From Acidimicrobiales bacterium (GTDB lineage Bacteria; Actinomycetota; Acidimicrobiia; Acidimicrobiales; Iamiaceae), in the NCBI GenBank assembly GCA_035630295.1, contig DASQKY010000051.1, forward strand, positions 62,001 to 126,000: a stretch of 64,000 bases of DNA, given 5' to 3'. Position numbers and translations under genes: made by a program. Below the pieces are notes generated by a model. That model saw only the letters and a list, made by a program, of their open reading frames with translations. It was not told the DNA's origin and did no database searches. Below are positions 24,298 through 32,138 of this stretch, piece by piece. Positions within the stretch are counted from its first letter, which is position 1; each line of letters starts with the position of its first letter.

Positions 24298-24867
24298 TCA
24301 GCGCTCCGTCCCGGGCTCGGGGGGGGCGGGGGGCCGGTAGCAGGCCAGGATCAGCCCGATGCCGGCGGCCAGGCCCAGGCCGGCGGAGACGACCAGCCCC
24401 ACCACCGGGTCGAAGGCGGGGGTCAGGCCCAGGGCCCAGTCCAGCGAGAACTGGCCCGGGCTGGTGGTGGCCACACCCACAGCCACGGTGGCCAGGACCA
24501 GGTTGTACTCCCAGCCGCTCTTGACGATGAAGAAGCCCTTGGTGCGGTGGCTGGTCCACCCGGCCACGACCATGACCCCGACCATGCCGGCGGCGGCCAG
24601 CGGGGTCAGGAGCCCGAGCGCGAACAGCACGCCCCCGCCCAGCTCGGTGGAGGCGGCGGCCAGGGCGTGGACCTTGCCCGGGCGCATGCCCATGGAGTCG
24701 AACCACCTGCCGGTGCCGGCGATCTTCCCGCCACCGAAGAACTTGTTCCAGCCGTGGGAGGCCAGGGTCAGGCCCACCACCACCCGCAGGATCAGGAGGC
24801 CGACGCTCAGCTCGCTCCAGGTGGGGAGGTCGGGGAAGGCGATGTCGGCCAGGAAGGAGGGGCTCAC
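24298..24867 (-). CDS. DoxX-family membrane protein
   Basis: 189 residues with four predicted membrane helices. The family core LRVVVGLTLASHGWNKFFGGGKIAGTGRWFDSMG and the GGGVLFALGLLTPLAAAGMVGVMVVA segment match DoxX. Mycobacterial DoxX is linked to a membrane oxidoreductase complex for thiol stress, but most members are uncharacterised. GTG 24867 overlaps the stop of the upstream gene as GTGA, so translation is coupled. It sits between the ligase and the TetR gene in one operon. Confidence 0.87.
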   Translation of the reverse strand: MSPSFLADIAFPDLPTWSELSVGLLILRVVVGLTLASHGWNKFFGGGKIAGTGRWFDSMGMRPGKVHALAAASTELGGGVLFALGLLTPLAAAGMVGVMVVAGWTSHRTKGFFIVKSGWEYNLVLATVAVGVATTSPGQFSLDWALGLTPAFDPVVGLVVSAGLGLAAGIGLILACYRPPAPPEPGTER

Positions 24868-27143
24868 GGGGTGGCTCCGGGGTCGGTGGGCGGGACGGCT
24901 GGGGCAGACGACGCGAGAGCGGTGGGCGGGGTCGGGGCCAGGGCGGCCACCGCGTCGTCGCGCAACACGAACTTCTGGATCTTGCCGCTGGGGTTCAGGG
25001 GCAGGGCCCCAGTCCAGCGCACGTGGCGGGGCGCCTTGAAGTTGGCCATGCGCTCCCGGCTCCAGGCCACCACCTCGGCCTCGGTCGGGGGCTCGGTCCC
25101 GGTGGCCGGCACCAGCCAGGCGAAGCCCACCTCGCCCAGGCGTTCGTCGGGGACGCCGACCACCGCGGCCTGGGCCACGGCCGGGTGCTCGGAGAGGACC
25201 GATTCGATCTCGGCCGGGTAGGCGTTGAAGCCGCCACAGATGAACATGTCCTTGGTGCGGTCGGTGACGTCGAGGTAGCCGCGCTCGTCCATGGTCCCCA
25301 CGTCGCCGGTGCGCAGCCAGCCGTCGGGATCGACAGCCTCGGCGGTGCGCTCCGGGTCCTCGAAGTAGCCCTTCATCACGTTGAACCCCCGGACGAGGAT
25401 CTCGCCGGGCTGGCCCCTCGGCACCTCGACCCCCGCTCCGTCGACGATCCGCACCTCCACGCCGGGGATGGCCCGGCCCGAGCTGGTGGAGATGGTCTCG
25501 GCGTCGTCGTCCTGGCGGCACATGGACACGATGCCGGTGGCCTCGCTCAGGCCGTAGGCGGTGAGCACGGCGTCGAAGCCCAGGTCGCGGCGCATGCGCT
25601 CGACCAGGCTGACCGGCACCGGGGCCGCCCCGGTCACTGCGATGCGCAGGGTGCCGCGGGCCAGGGAGCCCCGAGCGGGGTGGTTGAGGATGGTCTGGTA
25701 GAGCGCCGGGGGCCCGGGGAAGACGGTGATGCGCTCGGCGGCGATGGTGGCGATCACCGCATCCACGTCGAAGACCGGCAGGGGCACCATGGTCGCCCCG
25801 GTGAGGAGGCAGGCCACGATGCCGGCCTTGTAGCCGAAGCTGTGGAAGAACGGGTTGACGATCAGGTACCGGTCGTCCCCGGTCAGGCCGGCCAGCTCGG
25901 CCCACGTGGTGAAGCCCTCGACGGCCTGGCCGTGGGTGGTCTCCACGCCCTTGGGCCGGCCGGTGGTGCCCGAGGTGAAGATGATGTCGGACACCGTGTC
26001 GGGGCCGAGGGCCGCCTGGCCGGCCGCCACCACGTCGGGGTCGACGTCCCGGCCGGCGGCCAGGAAGGCGTCCCACCCCACCGTGCCGGGCGGGGCCGCA
26101 TCGCGCGCCACCACCACCTGGGCCAGGTCGGGCAGGTCGTGGCCGGCCAGCATCCCGGCGTAGCCCAGGTCGAGGAAGCGGTCCACGGTGACCAGGAGGC
26201 GGGCCCGGCTCCGGCGCAGGATCCAGGCCGCCTCGTCGCCCTTGTAGCGGGAGTTGAGGGGCACGGCCACCCCCCCGGCCCGGTGCAGGCCGACCAGGGC
26301 CACCACCCACTCCCAGCAGTTGGGGGCCCACAGGCCGACCCGGTCGCCGGGCTCCAGGCCGGCGGCCACGAAGGCCCGGGCCGCGTCCACGCTGCGGTCG
26401 CGCAGCTCCCCCCAGGTCAGCCGGTGCGAGCCGTCGACGACGGCCTCCCCCTCGGGGATGCGAGCCGCGGTGGCGTCCAGGGCCCCGGGGATGGTGAGCG
26501 CGCCAACCCCCGCGGTCACGCCTCGCCCCCCGGACCAGGCCGCCATCAGCGCGTCCACCGTGGTGATGGTGGCCAGGAGGGCCAGGGTGTGGTCGACGAC
26601 CGCCTCGGCGTAGGCCGGGGGGAGGCCGGCCACACCGTCCCGAGGGACGACCACCTGGTAGCCCCGGTTCACGGCGTCCATGACCAGGTTGGTCACGGCC
26701 ACGTTGACCGACACCCCGGTGACGATCACCGTCGTCACCCCCAGGTTGCGCAGCACCGGGTCGAGGTCGGTGCCGGCCATGGGCGACAGGCCGTGGAGCC
26801 GGCTGAGCACCAGGTCGCCCGGCTCCGGGCCCAACGCCGGCACCACCGCGGCCTCGGCGCTGCCGGGGAGGAGGGCCACCGGGCTGCGGCGCACGCCGGC
26901 GAACAGGCGGGCGTTGGTGTTGGAGCCCTTGCCGTCGTCGCGGCGGGCCGCGGTGCAGTGCACCACCTGGACCCCGGCGGCCCGGGCGGCCCGGCACAGG
27001 CGGGCCACCGCCTCGACCATGGGCCCGGCCGCGGCGGCCAGCTCCGGGAGGGCCGATCGCTCCCCCACCACCCCGGACTGGACCTCGGAGGTCACCACCG
27101 CGCACCGCTCGGGGCGCACCAGGGCGGCGAGGTCGACGGCCAT
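24864..27143 (-). CDS. Isochorismatase-like / acyl-CoA synthetase fusion (possible frameshift fusion)
   Basis: A single 759-codon frame with two full domains. Residues 1-205 are an isochorismatase-like fold: CAVVTSEVQSGVVG, then GKGSNTN with the Lys, and VTGVSVNVAVTN. The usual first Asp is Glu, and the nucleophilic Cys expected in NVCV is Ala, so hydrolase activity is doubtful. Residues about 210-759 are an AMP-forming acyl-CoA ligase: IFTSGTTGRPKG, GLSEATG, WLRTGDVG, and Lys in SGKIQK. A GTG at 26519 sits where a separate ligase gene would begin. A single base change in the six-C run at 26526-26531 would turn the frame into two genes overlapping by GTGA, so the fusion could be real or an artefact. 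Operator D precedes it. Confidence 0.85.
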   Translation of the reverse strand: MAVDLAALVRPERCAVVTSEVQSGVVGERSALPELAAAAGPMVEAVARLCRAARAAGVQVVHCTAARRDDGKGSNTNARLFAGVRRSPVALLPGSAEAAVVPALGPEPGDLVLSRLHGLSPMAGTDLDPVLRNLGVTTVIVTGVSVNVAVTNLVMDAVNRGYQVVVPRDGVAGLPPAYAEAVVDHTLALLATITTVDALMAAWSGGRGVTAGVGALTIPGALDATAARIPEGEAVVDGSHRLTWGELRDRSVDAARAFVAAGLEPGDRVGLWAPNCWEWVVALVGLHRAGGVAVPLNSRYKGDEAAWILRRSRARLLVTVDRFLDLGYAGMLAGHDLPDLAQVVVARDAAPPGTVGWDAFLAAGRDVDPDVVAAGQAALGPDTVSDIIFTSGTTGRPKGVETTHGQAVEGFTTWAELAGLTGDDRYLIVNPFFHSFGYKAGIVACLLTGATMVPLPVFDVDAVIATIAAERITVFPGPPALYQTILNHPARGSLARGTLRIAVTGAAPVPVSLVERMRRDLGFDAVLTAYGLSEATGIVSMCRQDDDAETISTSSGRAIPGVEVRIVDGAGVEVPRGQPGEILVRGFNVMKGYFEDPERTAEAVDPDGWLRTGDVGTMDERGYLDVTDRTKDMFICGGFNAYPAEIESVLSEHPAVAQAAVVGVPDERLGEVGFAWLVPATGTEPPTEAEVVAWSRERMANFKAPRHVRWTGALPLNPSGKIQKFVLRDDAVAALAPTPPTALASSAPAVPPTDPGATP

Positions 27144-27149
27144 CGGGCG

Positions 27150-27155
27150 AGGCTA
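27150..27155 (-). promoter_or_regulatory. -10 hexamer TAGCCT of the ligase-DoxX-TetR operon
   Basis: TAGCCT is 6 bp before ATG 27143, next to operator D. Confidence 0.5.
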
Positions 27156-27156
27156 T

Positions 27157-27171
27157 CTGACACCCCGTCAG
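27157..27171. promoter_or_regulatory. Operator D: CTGACACCCCGTCAG
   Basis: Perfect CTGAC/GTCAG arms 14 bp upstream of ATG 27143. This is the promoter of the operon that encodes the TetR regulator. Confidence 0.75.
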
Positions 27172-27182
27172 GGGCGGGGTGG

Positions 27183-28637
27183 TCAGCCCGGCTCCACCGC
27201 CACCCGGTAGGCGGTGGCGTAGCCGTCGACCTGGCTGACGTGGAGGATGTGGGTCCCCTCGGCGCGGGCGGTGAACGTACCGGTGGCGTCCAGGTCGAAC
27301 AGGCCGCCCCCGCCGTCGTCGGCCTCGATCCCCTCACCGCCGCCCTCGGGGGGCACCAGCGTGAAAGCCATGTCGCCGAAGGCCGACGAGGCGGTGATGG
27401 CGACCGACTGCCCGGCCCGCAGGTCCAGCAGGTAGGTGTCGGTGTCGTCGAAGGCGCTCACCGTGCCCTCCACCGGCTCCCCCACGTCCAGGCTCTGCAA
27501 GGCGGGCTGCGGGTTGAGCACCTCGAAGGGCAGGGACGAGGTGACCTCGGCGCGGGCCCGGTCATCGGCGGCCGACACGAACACGAGGACCGGCTCGTCG
27601 ATGGCCACGTCGAAGGTCCAGGTCCCGGGCTCGCTCGGCGGGGTGGGCTCGGGCCGGGCCGACGGGTCGTCGTCGGGGTCCTCCCGGTAGAAGGCGTCGG
27701 CCGCCTCGTTCAGGGCCACCGTCTCCAGGGCCAGGTCGGTCACCTCCAGCTCCACCGGCACGTCGGCCGGGAACCGCACCTCCAGGTCGGGGAGGTCCCG
27801 GACGTTGGGCACGAACAGGACGCTCTGGCCGCTGGCCCTGAGGTCGAGCGAGGCCCCCTCGTCCCGGGGCTGGCCCAGGGGCGGCAGCGGCGACCACTCC
27901 GAGCCCCGGTCGTCCAGGATGGCCTCGACCGAGTCCTGGGCCGCGGGGCCGGCCACGGCCAGGGAGAACTGGTCGTCGTAGGAGTAGCCGGAGATGCCGA
28001 CCACCCGCCCGGCGGTGTCGGCCAGGACGCCCCCGCTCTGGCCCTCGGCGATCTCGGCGTCGGTCTGGAGCAGCTCCAGCTTCCACCCCGGGACCTGCCG
28101 CCGGCGGGACAGGACGCCCTCGGTCACCGTCACCTCGGGGTCGTCGGTGGTGCCCGGGTAGCCGACCAGGAAGAGCTCGTCGCCGGTGGTCAACCCGCCG
28201 GGGTCGGCCAGGGTGACCGGCGGCCCCTCGGCCTCGACCGGCAGCGGGCCGACCACGGCGATGTCGGCCACCAGGTCCACGCCCACCACGTCCACGTCGT
28301 GGCCTTCGCCGTCGAGGGTGACGGTGACCCGCCGGAAGGGGTCGACCACGTGGGCGTTGGTCACCAGGTAGCCGTCCTCCAACAGGACGGCCGAGCCCGA
28401 CCCCGCCGGGGTCTCGACCAGGGCCACCGACCGCCGCAGGCTCTCCACCACCTCGGCCCCGCTGAGGGGCGCGGTGGTGGTCGACGCCGTCGACGCGGTG
28501 CTGGCCGTGGTGGAGCGGTCCTCGTCGGCGCCGTCGCCGGACCCCGACGAGCACGCCCCGGCCGCCAGGACGGCCAGGGCCAGCGCCACCGCCCCCCACC
28601 GCCGTGCTCCCCGACCCGGTCCCTGCGGTTGCCCCAT
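27183..28637 (-). CDS. Trypsin-like (HtrA-type) serine protease lipoprotein
   Basis: 484 residues. The signal peptide ends with AAGAC, giving a lipidated Cys at 29, and a Ser/Thr-rich linker follows. The protease domain (about 60-240) has the triad His96 (TNAHVV), Asp125 (ADIAVV) and Ser201 (EGQSGG). The Ser motif GQSGG differs from the common GNSGG. The C-terminal half (about 245-484) is beta-rich and carries PPC-like modules (TDTYLLDLRAGQSVAITAS). No PDZ domain is seen. It probably degrades or processes envelope proteins. The gene starts at ATG 28637, divergent from the amidohydrolase operon. Confidence 0.88.
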   Translation of the reverse strand: MGQPQGPGRGARRWGAVALALAVLAAGACSSGSGDGADEDRSTTASTASTASTTTAPLSGAEVVESLRRSVALVETPAGSGSAVLLEDGYLVTNAHVVDPFRRVTVTLDGEGHDVDVVGVDLVADIAVVGPLPVEAEGPPVTLADPGGLTTGDELFLVGYPGTTDDPEVTVTEGVLSRRRQVPGWKLELLQTDAEIAEGQSGGVLADTAGRVVGISGYSYDDQFSLAVAGPAAQDSVEAILDDRGSEWSPLPPLGQPRDEGASLDLRASGQSVLFVPNVRDLPDLEVRFPADVPVELEVTDLALETVALNEAADAFYREDPDDDPSARPEPTPPSEPGTWTFDVAIDEPVLVFVSAADDRARAEVTSSLPFEVLNPQPALQSLDVGEPVEGTVSAFDDTDTYLLDLRAGQSVAITASSAFGDMAFTLVPPEGGGEGIEADDGGGGLFDLDATGTFTARAEGTHILHVSQVDGYATAYRVAVEPG

Positions 28638-28723
28638 GCCGCGCAGTCTGGCCCACCGGCCCACCGGCCCGGACCGGCCGGCGGTGGGCCGCCGCCCCCT
28701 CCAGCACACCAGACGTGATGCGG

Positions 28724-28729
28724 TAGGAT
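28724..28729 (+). promoter_or_regulatory. -10 hexamer TAGGAT of amidohydrolase 2
   Basis: TAGGAT directly abuts operator E, copying the layout at operator A on the opposite strand. Confidence 0.55.
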
Positions 28730-28744
28730 CTGACGGGTCGTCAG
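28730..28744. promoter_or_regulatory. Operator E: CTGACGGGTCGTCAG
   Basis: Perfect arms 32 bp upstream of ATG 28777. A bound repressor would cover the transcription start of the amidohydrolase gene. Confidence 0.75.
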
Positions 28745-28776
28745 ATTCTGAGTCCCCCACGCCGAGGAGAGCGGGC

Positions 28777-30003
28777 ATGGCCGAGCTGCCGAAGATCATC
28801 AGCGTCGACGACCACGTCGTCGAGCCGCCCCACGTCTGGCAGACCTGGCTCCCCGAGAGGTACCGGGCCGACGGCCCCCGCGTCGAGCGCCGGGGTGTCG
28901 GCGACGTGCAACACGTCGGCGGCGGCACCTACGCCCAGGAGTTCACCGACGACGGGCGCCCGGCCGACTGCTGGGTGTTCGGCGACGTGGTCTACGTCCA
29001 CAAGCGCCACGTGGCCGCGGTGGGCTACAGCCGCGACGAGATGACCATGACCCCCATGACGTACGAGGAGATGCGGCCCGGGTGCTACGAGCCCAAGGCC
29101 CGGGTGGCCGACCAGGAGGTCAACCACGTCGAGGCCTCGCTGTGCTTCCCGACCTTCCCCCGCTTCTGCGGCCAGACCTTCACCGAGCACCCCGACCGCG
29201 ACATGGGCCTGGCCTGCGTCCGGGCCTACAACGACTGGATGGTCGAGGAGTGGTGCGGCGACTCCGGCGGCGCCCTCATCCCCCTGGCCATCGTCCCCCT
29301 GTGGGACGCCGAGCTGGCCGCGGCCGAGGTCCGCCGCAACGCCGAGCGGGGCGTCCACGCCGTGTGCTTCAGCGAGGTGCCGGCCCACCTGGGCCTGCCG
29401 TCCATCCACTCCGGCTTCTGGGACCCGTTCTTCGCGGCCTGCGAGGACACCGGGACCACCATCAACATGCACATCGGCTCGTCGTCGCGCATGCCCGCCA
29501 CCTCGCCCGACGCCCCGGTGGCGGTGGCCGCCTCGCTCAGCTTCAACAACGCCATGGCCTCGATGAGCGATTGGCTGTTCAGCGGAAACCTGGTGACGTT
29601 CCCCGGCCTGACCCTGGCCTACTCCGAGGGCCAGATCGGCTGGATCCCCTACATCCTCGAGCGGGTCGACGACGTGTGGAAGGAGCACCGGGCCTGGGGC
29701 GGGGTCAAGGACCTGATCCCCGAGCCGCCCAGCACCTACTACTACCGCAACATGTACGGCTGCTTCTTCCGGGATCGGCACGGGATCGACAGCCTCGACA
29801 TCGTCGGGGTGGACAACGTCACCTTCGAGACCGACTACCCCCACACCGACTCCACCTGGCCCCACACCAGGGAGATCGCCACCGGGCTGATGGAGGGCCT
29901 CGACGACGAGGCCGTCTACAAGATCATGCGGGGCAACGCCATCCGCATGCTGCACCTGGACCTCGACCGCGACCGCCGGCCGGCGGTGCCGGCCCCGGCC
30001 TGA
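28777..30003 (+). CDS. Amidohydrolase-family metal-dependent hydrolase (paralogue 2)
   Basis: 408 residues of the same Amidohydro_2 subtype as the gene at 12958, with long identical stretches such as NDWMVEEWCGDSGG, AAAEVRRNA, MHIGSSS and SEGQIGWIPYILER. KIISVDDHVVE and FETDYPHTDSTWP hold the metal ligands. ATG 28777 is supported by GAGGAGA 7 bp upstream and by the N-terminal match to the paralogue. It is regulated by operator E and followed by a crotonase gene on the same strand, 26 bp later. The two amidohydrolases are probably isoenzymes for related catabolic intermediates. Confidence 0.88.
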   Translation: MAELPKIISVDDHVVEPPHVWQTWLPERYRADGPRVERRGVGDVQHVGGGTYAQEFTDDGRPADCWVFGDVVYVHKRHVAAVGYSRDEMTMTPMTYEEMRPGCYEPKARVADQEVNHVEASLCFPTFPRFCGQTFTEHPDRDMGLACVRAYNDWMVEEWCGDSGGALIPLAIVPLWDAELAAAEVRRNAERGVHAVCFSEVPAHLGLPSIHSGFWDPFFAACEDTGTTINMHIGSSSRMPATSPDAPVAVAASLSFNNAMASMSDWLFSGNLVTFPGLTLAYSEGQIGWIPYILERVDDVWKEHRAWGGVKDLIPEPPSTYYYRNMYGCFFRDRHGIDSLDIVGVDNVTFETDYPHTDSTWPHTREIATGLMEGLDDEAVYKIMRGNAIRMLHLDLDRDRRPAVPAPA

Positions 30004-30015
30004 CCGTCCCTCCCC

Positions 30016-30021
30016 TAGCGT
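30016..30021 (+). promoter_or_regulatory. -10 hexamer TAGCGT of the crotonase gene
   Basis: TAGCGT is 8 bp before GTG 30030. It suggests an internal promoter in addition to read-through from the amidohydrolase gene. Confidence 0.45.
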
Positions 30022-30029
30022 CGCCGGCC

Positions 30030-30833
30030 GTGGACGACCTCACCACCATCCGCTGGCGCCAGGAGGGGGCCGTGGGCTGGGTCACGCTCGACCGGCCCGA
30101 GCGCCACAACGCCTTCGACCAGGTGATGTGCGACGAGCTGGCCGCCCTGTGGCAGCGCCTCCGCACCGACGACTCGGTGCGCTGCGTGGTGCTGGGGGCC
30201 GAGGGGGGCACGGCGTTCTGCACCGGCATCGACCGGGACTCGGTGCCCGCCGAGGGCGGAGCCGAGTACACGTTCTCGCCCTACACCTACGACGACCCGG
30301 GCCGGCGCCTGGGGCCCAAGAGCAACGAGCTGTGGAAGCCGGTGGTGGCGGCGGTGGACGGCCTGGCCTGCGGCGGCGCCTTCTACCTGCTGGGCGAGGT
30401 CGACGTCATCGTGGCCACCGAGGCGTCGCGCTTCTTCGACCCCCACGTCACCTACGGCATGCCCGCCGTCTACGAGCCGCTGCTCATGCTCCACCGCAAC
30501 CTGCCCTTCGGGGAGGTCCTGCGCATGACCCTGCTGGGCAACCACGAGCGCATGACCGCGGCCCGGGCCCACCAGATCGGCCTGGTCTCCGAGGTGGTGC
30601 CCGACGCCGAGGCCCTCGACGGCGCGGCCCGCTGGGTGGCCGAGGCCATCGCCTCGGCGCCCCCCTCGGCGGTGCAGGCCACCCTGCGCAGCCTGTGGGC
30701 CGGCCGGGAGCTGACCCGCCAGCAGGCCCTGGCCCTGGGCGGGCCCCTCCTCAACCTGGGCATGAGCGCCGAGGCCCTGGCCGAGGGCCAGAAGGCGTTC
30801 GAGGGCCCCCGCCCCACCCCCCGCGACCGCTGA
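30030..30833 (+). CDS. Enoyl-CoA hydratase/isomerase (crotonase) family protein
   Basis: 267 residues of the crotonase superfamily, which acts on acyl-CoA thioesters. The opening VGWVTLDRPERHNAF and the oxyanion element AFCTGIDRD are typical. The second oxyanion segment is CGGAFYLLG, where the Glu of the classical hydratase GGCEL motif is Ala. A classical syn-hydration is therefore uncertain; an isomerase, hydrolase or other crotonase reaction may be more likely. VTYGMPAVYEP lies at the second catalytic position. GTG 30030 is chosen over earlier codons because it follows a -10 hexamer and starts right at the family N-terminus. Confidence 0.87.
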   Translation: MDDLTTIRWRQEGAVGWVTLDRPERHNAFDQVMCDELAALWQRLRTDDSVRCVVLGAEGGTAFCTGIDRDSVPAEGGAEYTFSPYTYDDPGRRLGPKSNELWKPVVAAVDGLACGGAFYLLGEVDVIVATEASRFFDPHVTYGMPAVYEPLLMLHRNLPFGEVLRMTLLGNHERMTAARAHQIGLVSEVVPDAEALDGAARWVAEAIASAPPSAVQATLRSLWAGRELTRQQALALGGPLLNLGMSAEALAEGQKAFEGPRPTPRDR

Positions 30834-30851
30834 GGCCCCCTCGCCCCCGGG

Positions 30852-32069
30852 TCAGGCCCGGTGGGCCTCCACCGCCGAAGCCAGCACCGGGGCCAGGTCG
30901 CCCTTGGGCTCGATCTTCACCTTGGGCAGGCCCAGCCACCCGGCCATGAGCCACAGCTCGGCCGCCAGATGCTCGGCCACGTGCTTCTGGTCGTGGCCGG
31001 GCTCGCCGTAGGCGGCCTTGATCTTCAAGGTCCGGCGGTGGCGATCGGCCTTGGCGTCGACCCGGGCCACCAGCCGGTCGCCCAGCAGGAAGGGCAGCAC
31101 GTAGTAGCCGTGGACCCGCTCGGGGGCCGGCACGTAGATCTCGATCTTGTAGTCGAAGCCGAACAGGACCTTGGCCCGGTTGCGCTCCCACACCAGCGAG
31201 TCGAACGGGGTCAGCAGGCAGCGGGCCCGGATCCACCGGGGCAGGCGGGCCTCGGCGTGCAGGAACGTCATCTCCTTCCACCCCCGCACCCGGATGGGGA
31301 TGAGCCGGCCGTCCTCCACCAGGTCGGCGATGAGGGGCCGGGCCCGGTGCAGGTTCAGGCGGTGGTAGTCGGCCAGGCAGCGGTCGGTGGCGATGCCCAG
31401 GGCTCGGCCCGCCCGGTCCAGCAGGGCCCGCTTGGCGTCGTCGGCGGCGGGGACGGGGAGGGCCCGGATCTCGGCCGGGATCATCCGCTCGGTCAGGTCG
31501 TAGTAGCGGGTGAAGTTCTCCGAGTCGTGCCAGGCCACCACCTGCCCGGTGGAGAACAGGTACTCCAGGGCCTTCTTGCCGTCGTTGCGCTCCCACATGA
31601 CCCGCGCCTTGTGCCCCGGGTCCGACAGCTCACCGGCCCACAGGGGCCCGGCGTCGCGCACCTCGTCCAGCACCGCCTGCACGTACTCCGGGCGCCGGTC
31701 GTTGACCTCGCGGGTCTCGGGCCACATGTCGGAGTCCGGGTGGCGGCGCCAGGCCAGCAGCGGCCAGGCGTCGATGGGCAGCAGCGAGGCCTCGTGGCAC
31801 CAGGACTCGAACACCTGCCCGGCGCGGGTGAGGCGCTCCCACAGGTCGTGGGGGTGCGGGCCGAGCCGGGCGAACAGCGGCATCTCCTGGGAGCGCACGG
31901 CCACGTTCACCGAGTCGATCTGCACCACGTCCAGGCGCTGGTGCACCCGGCGGACGTGGCGCTGGTCAACACGCGTCCCCTCCGCGCCGGGGCGGGGCCC
32001 GTCGAACCCCTGCGCCGCCAGCGCGATCCGCCGGGCCTGGGCCAACGAGAGCGTCTCGGGCACGGGCAC
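30852..32069 (-). CDS. YcaQ/AlkX-family winged-helix DNA glycosylase-like protein (copy 1)
   Basis: 405 residues of the DUF1006/HTH_42 family, whose characterised member E. coli YcaQ unhooks interstrand DNA crosslinks. The active-site QxD signature is visible as VVQIDSVNVAVRSQEMPLFARLG. Other conserved parts are WCHEASLLP, LLDRAGRALGIATDR and VHGYYVLPFLLGDRLVARVD. GTG 32069 follows TACCCT by 6 bp. It lies immediately downstream of a second copy (32139) on the same strand; the two proteins share the whole length, so this is a tandem duplication. A role in repair of alkylation or crosslinks is inferred from the family. Confidence 0.88.
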   Translation of the reverse strand: MPVPETLSLAQARRIALAAQGFDGPRPGAEGTRVDQRHVRRVHQRLDVVQIDSVNVAVRSQEMPLFARLGPHPHDLWERLTRAGQVFESWCHEASLLPIDAWPLLAWRRHPDSDMWPETREVNDRRPEYVQAVLDEVRDAGPLWAGELSDPGHKARVMWERNDGKKALEYLFSTGQVVAWHDSENFTRYYDLTERMIPAEIRALPVPAADDAKRALLDRAGRALGIATDRCLADYHRLNLHRARPLIADLVEDGRLIPIRVRGWKEMTFLHAEARLPRWIRARCLLTPFDSLVWERNRAKVLFGFDYKIEIYVPAPERVHGYYVLPFLLGDRLVARVDAKADRHRRTLKIKAAYGEPGHDQKHVAEHLAAELWLMAGWLGLPKVKIEPKGDLAPVLASAVEAHRA

Positions 32070-32075
32070 GGCCAG

Positions 32076-32081
32076 AGGGTA
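32076..32081 (-). promoter_or_regulatory. -10 hexamer TACCCT of YcaQ-like copy 1
   Basis: TACCCT is 6 bp before GTG 32069, so copy 1 has its own leaderless promoter. Confidence 0.45.
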
Positions 32082-32138
32082 GCGAAACGCCTGTCCGGAG
32101 TATGGACTTCCAACCATCCGGGTGTCGGCCCGCCGTCG

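Noticed and set aside
25023-28718. A 1231-codon plus-strand open frame
   Set aside because: It is the antisense shadow of the ligase and protease genes; its product is low-complexity Gly/His/Arg-rich with no domains, as expected from high-GC antisense frames.
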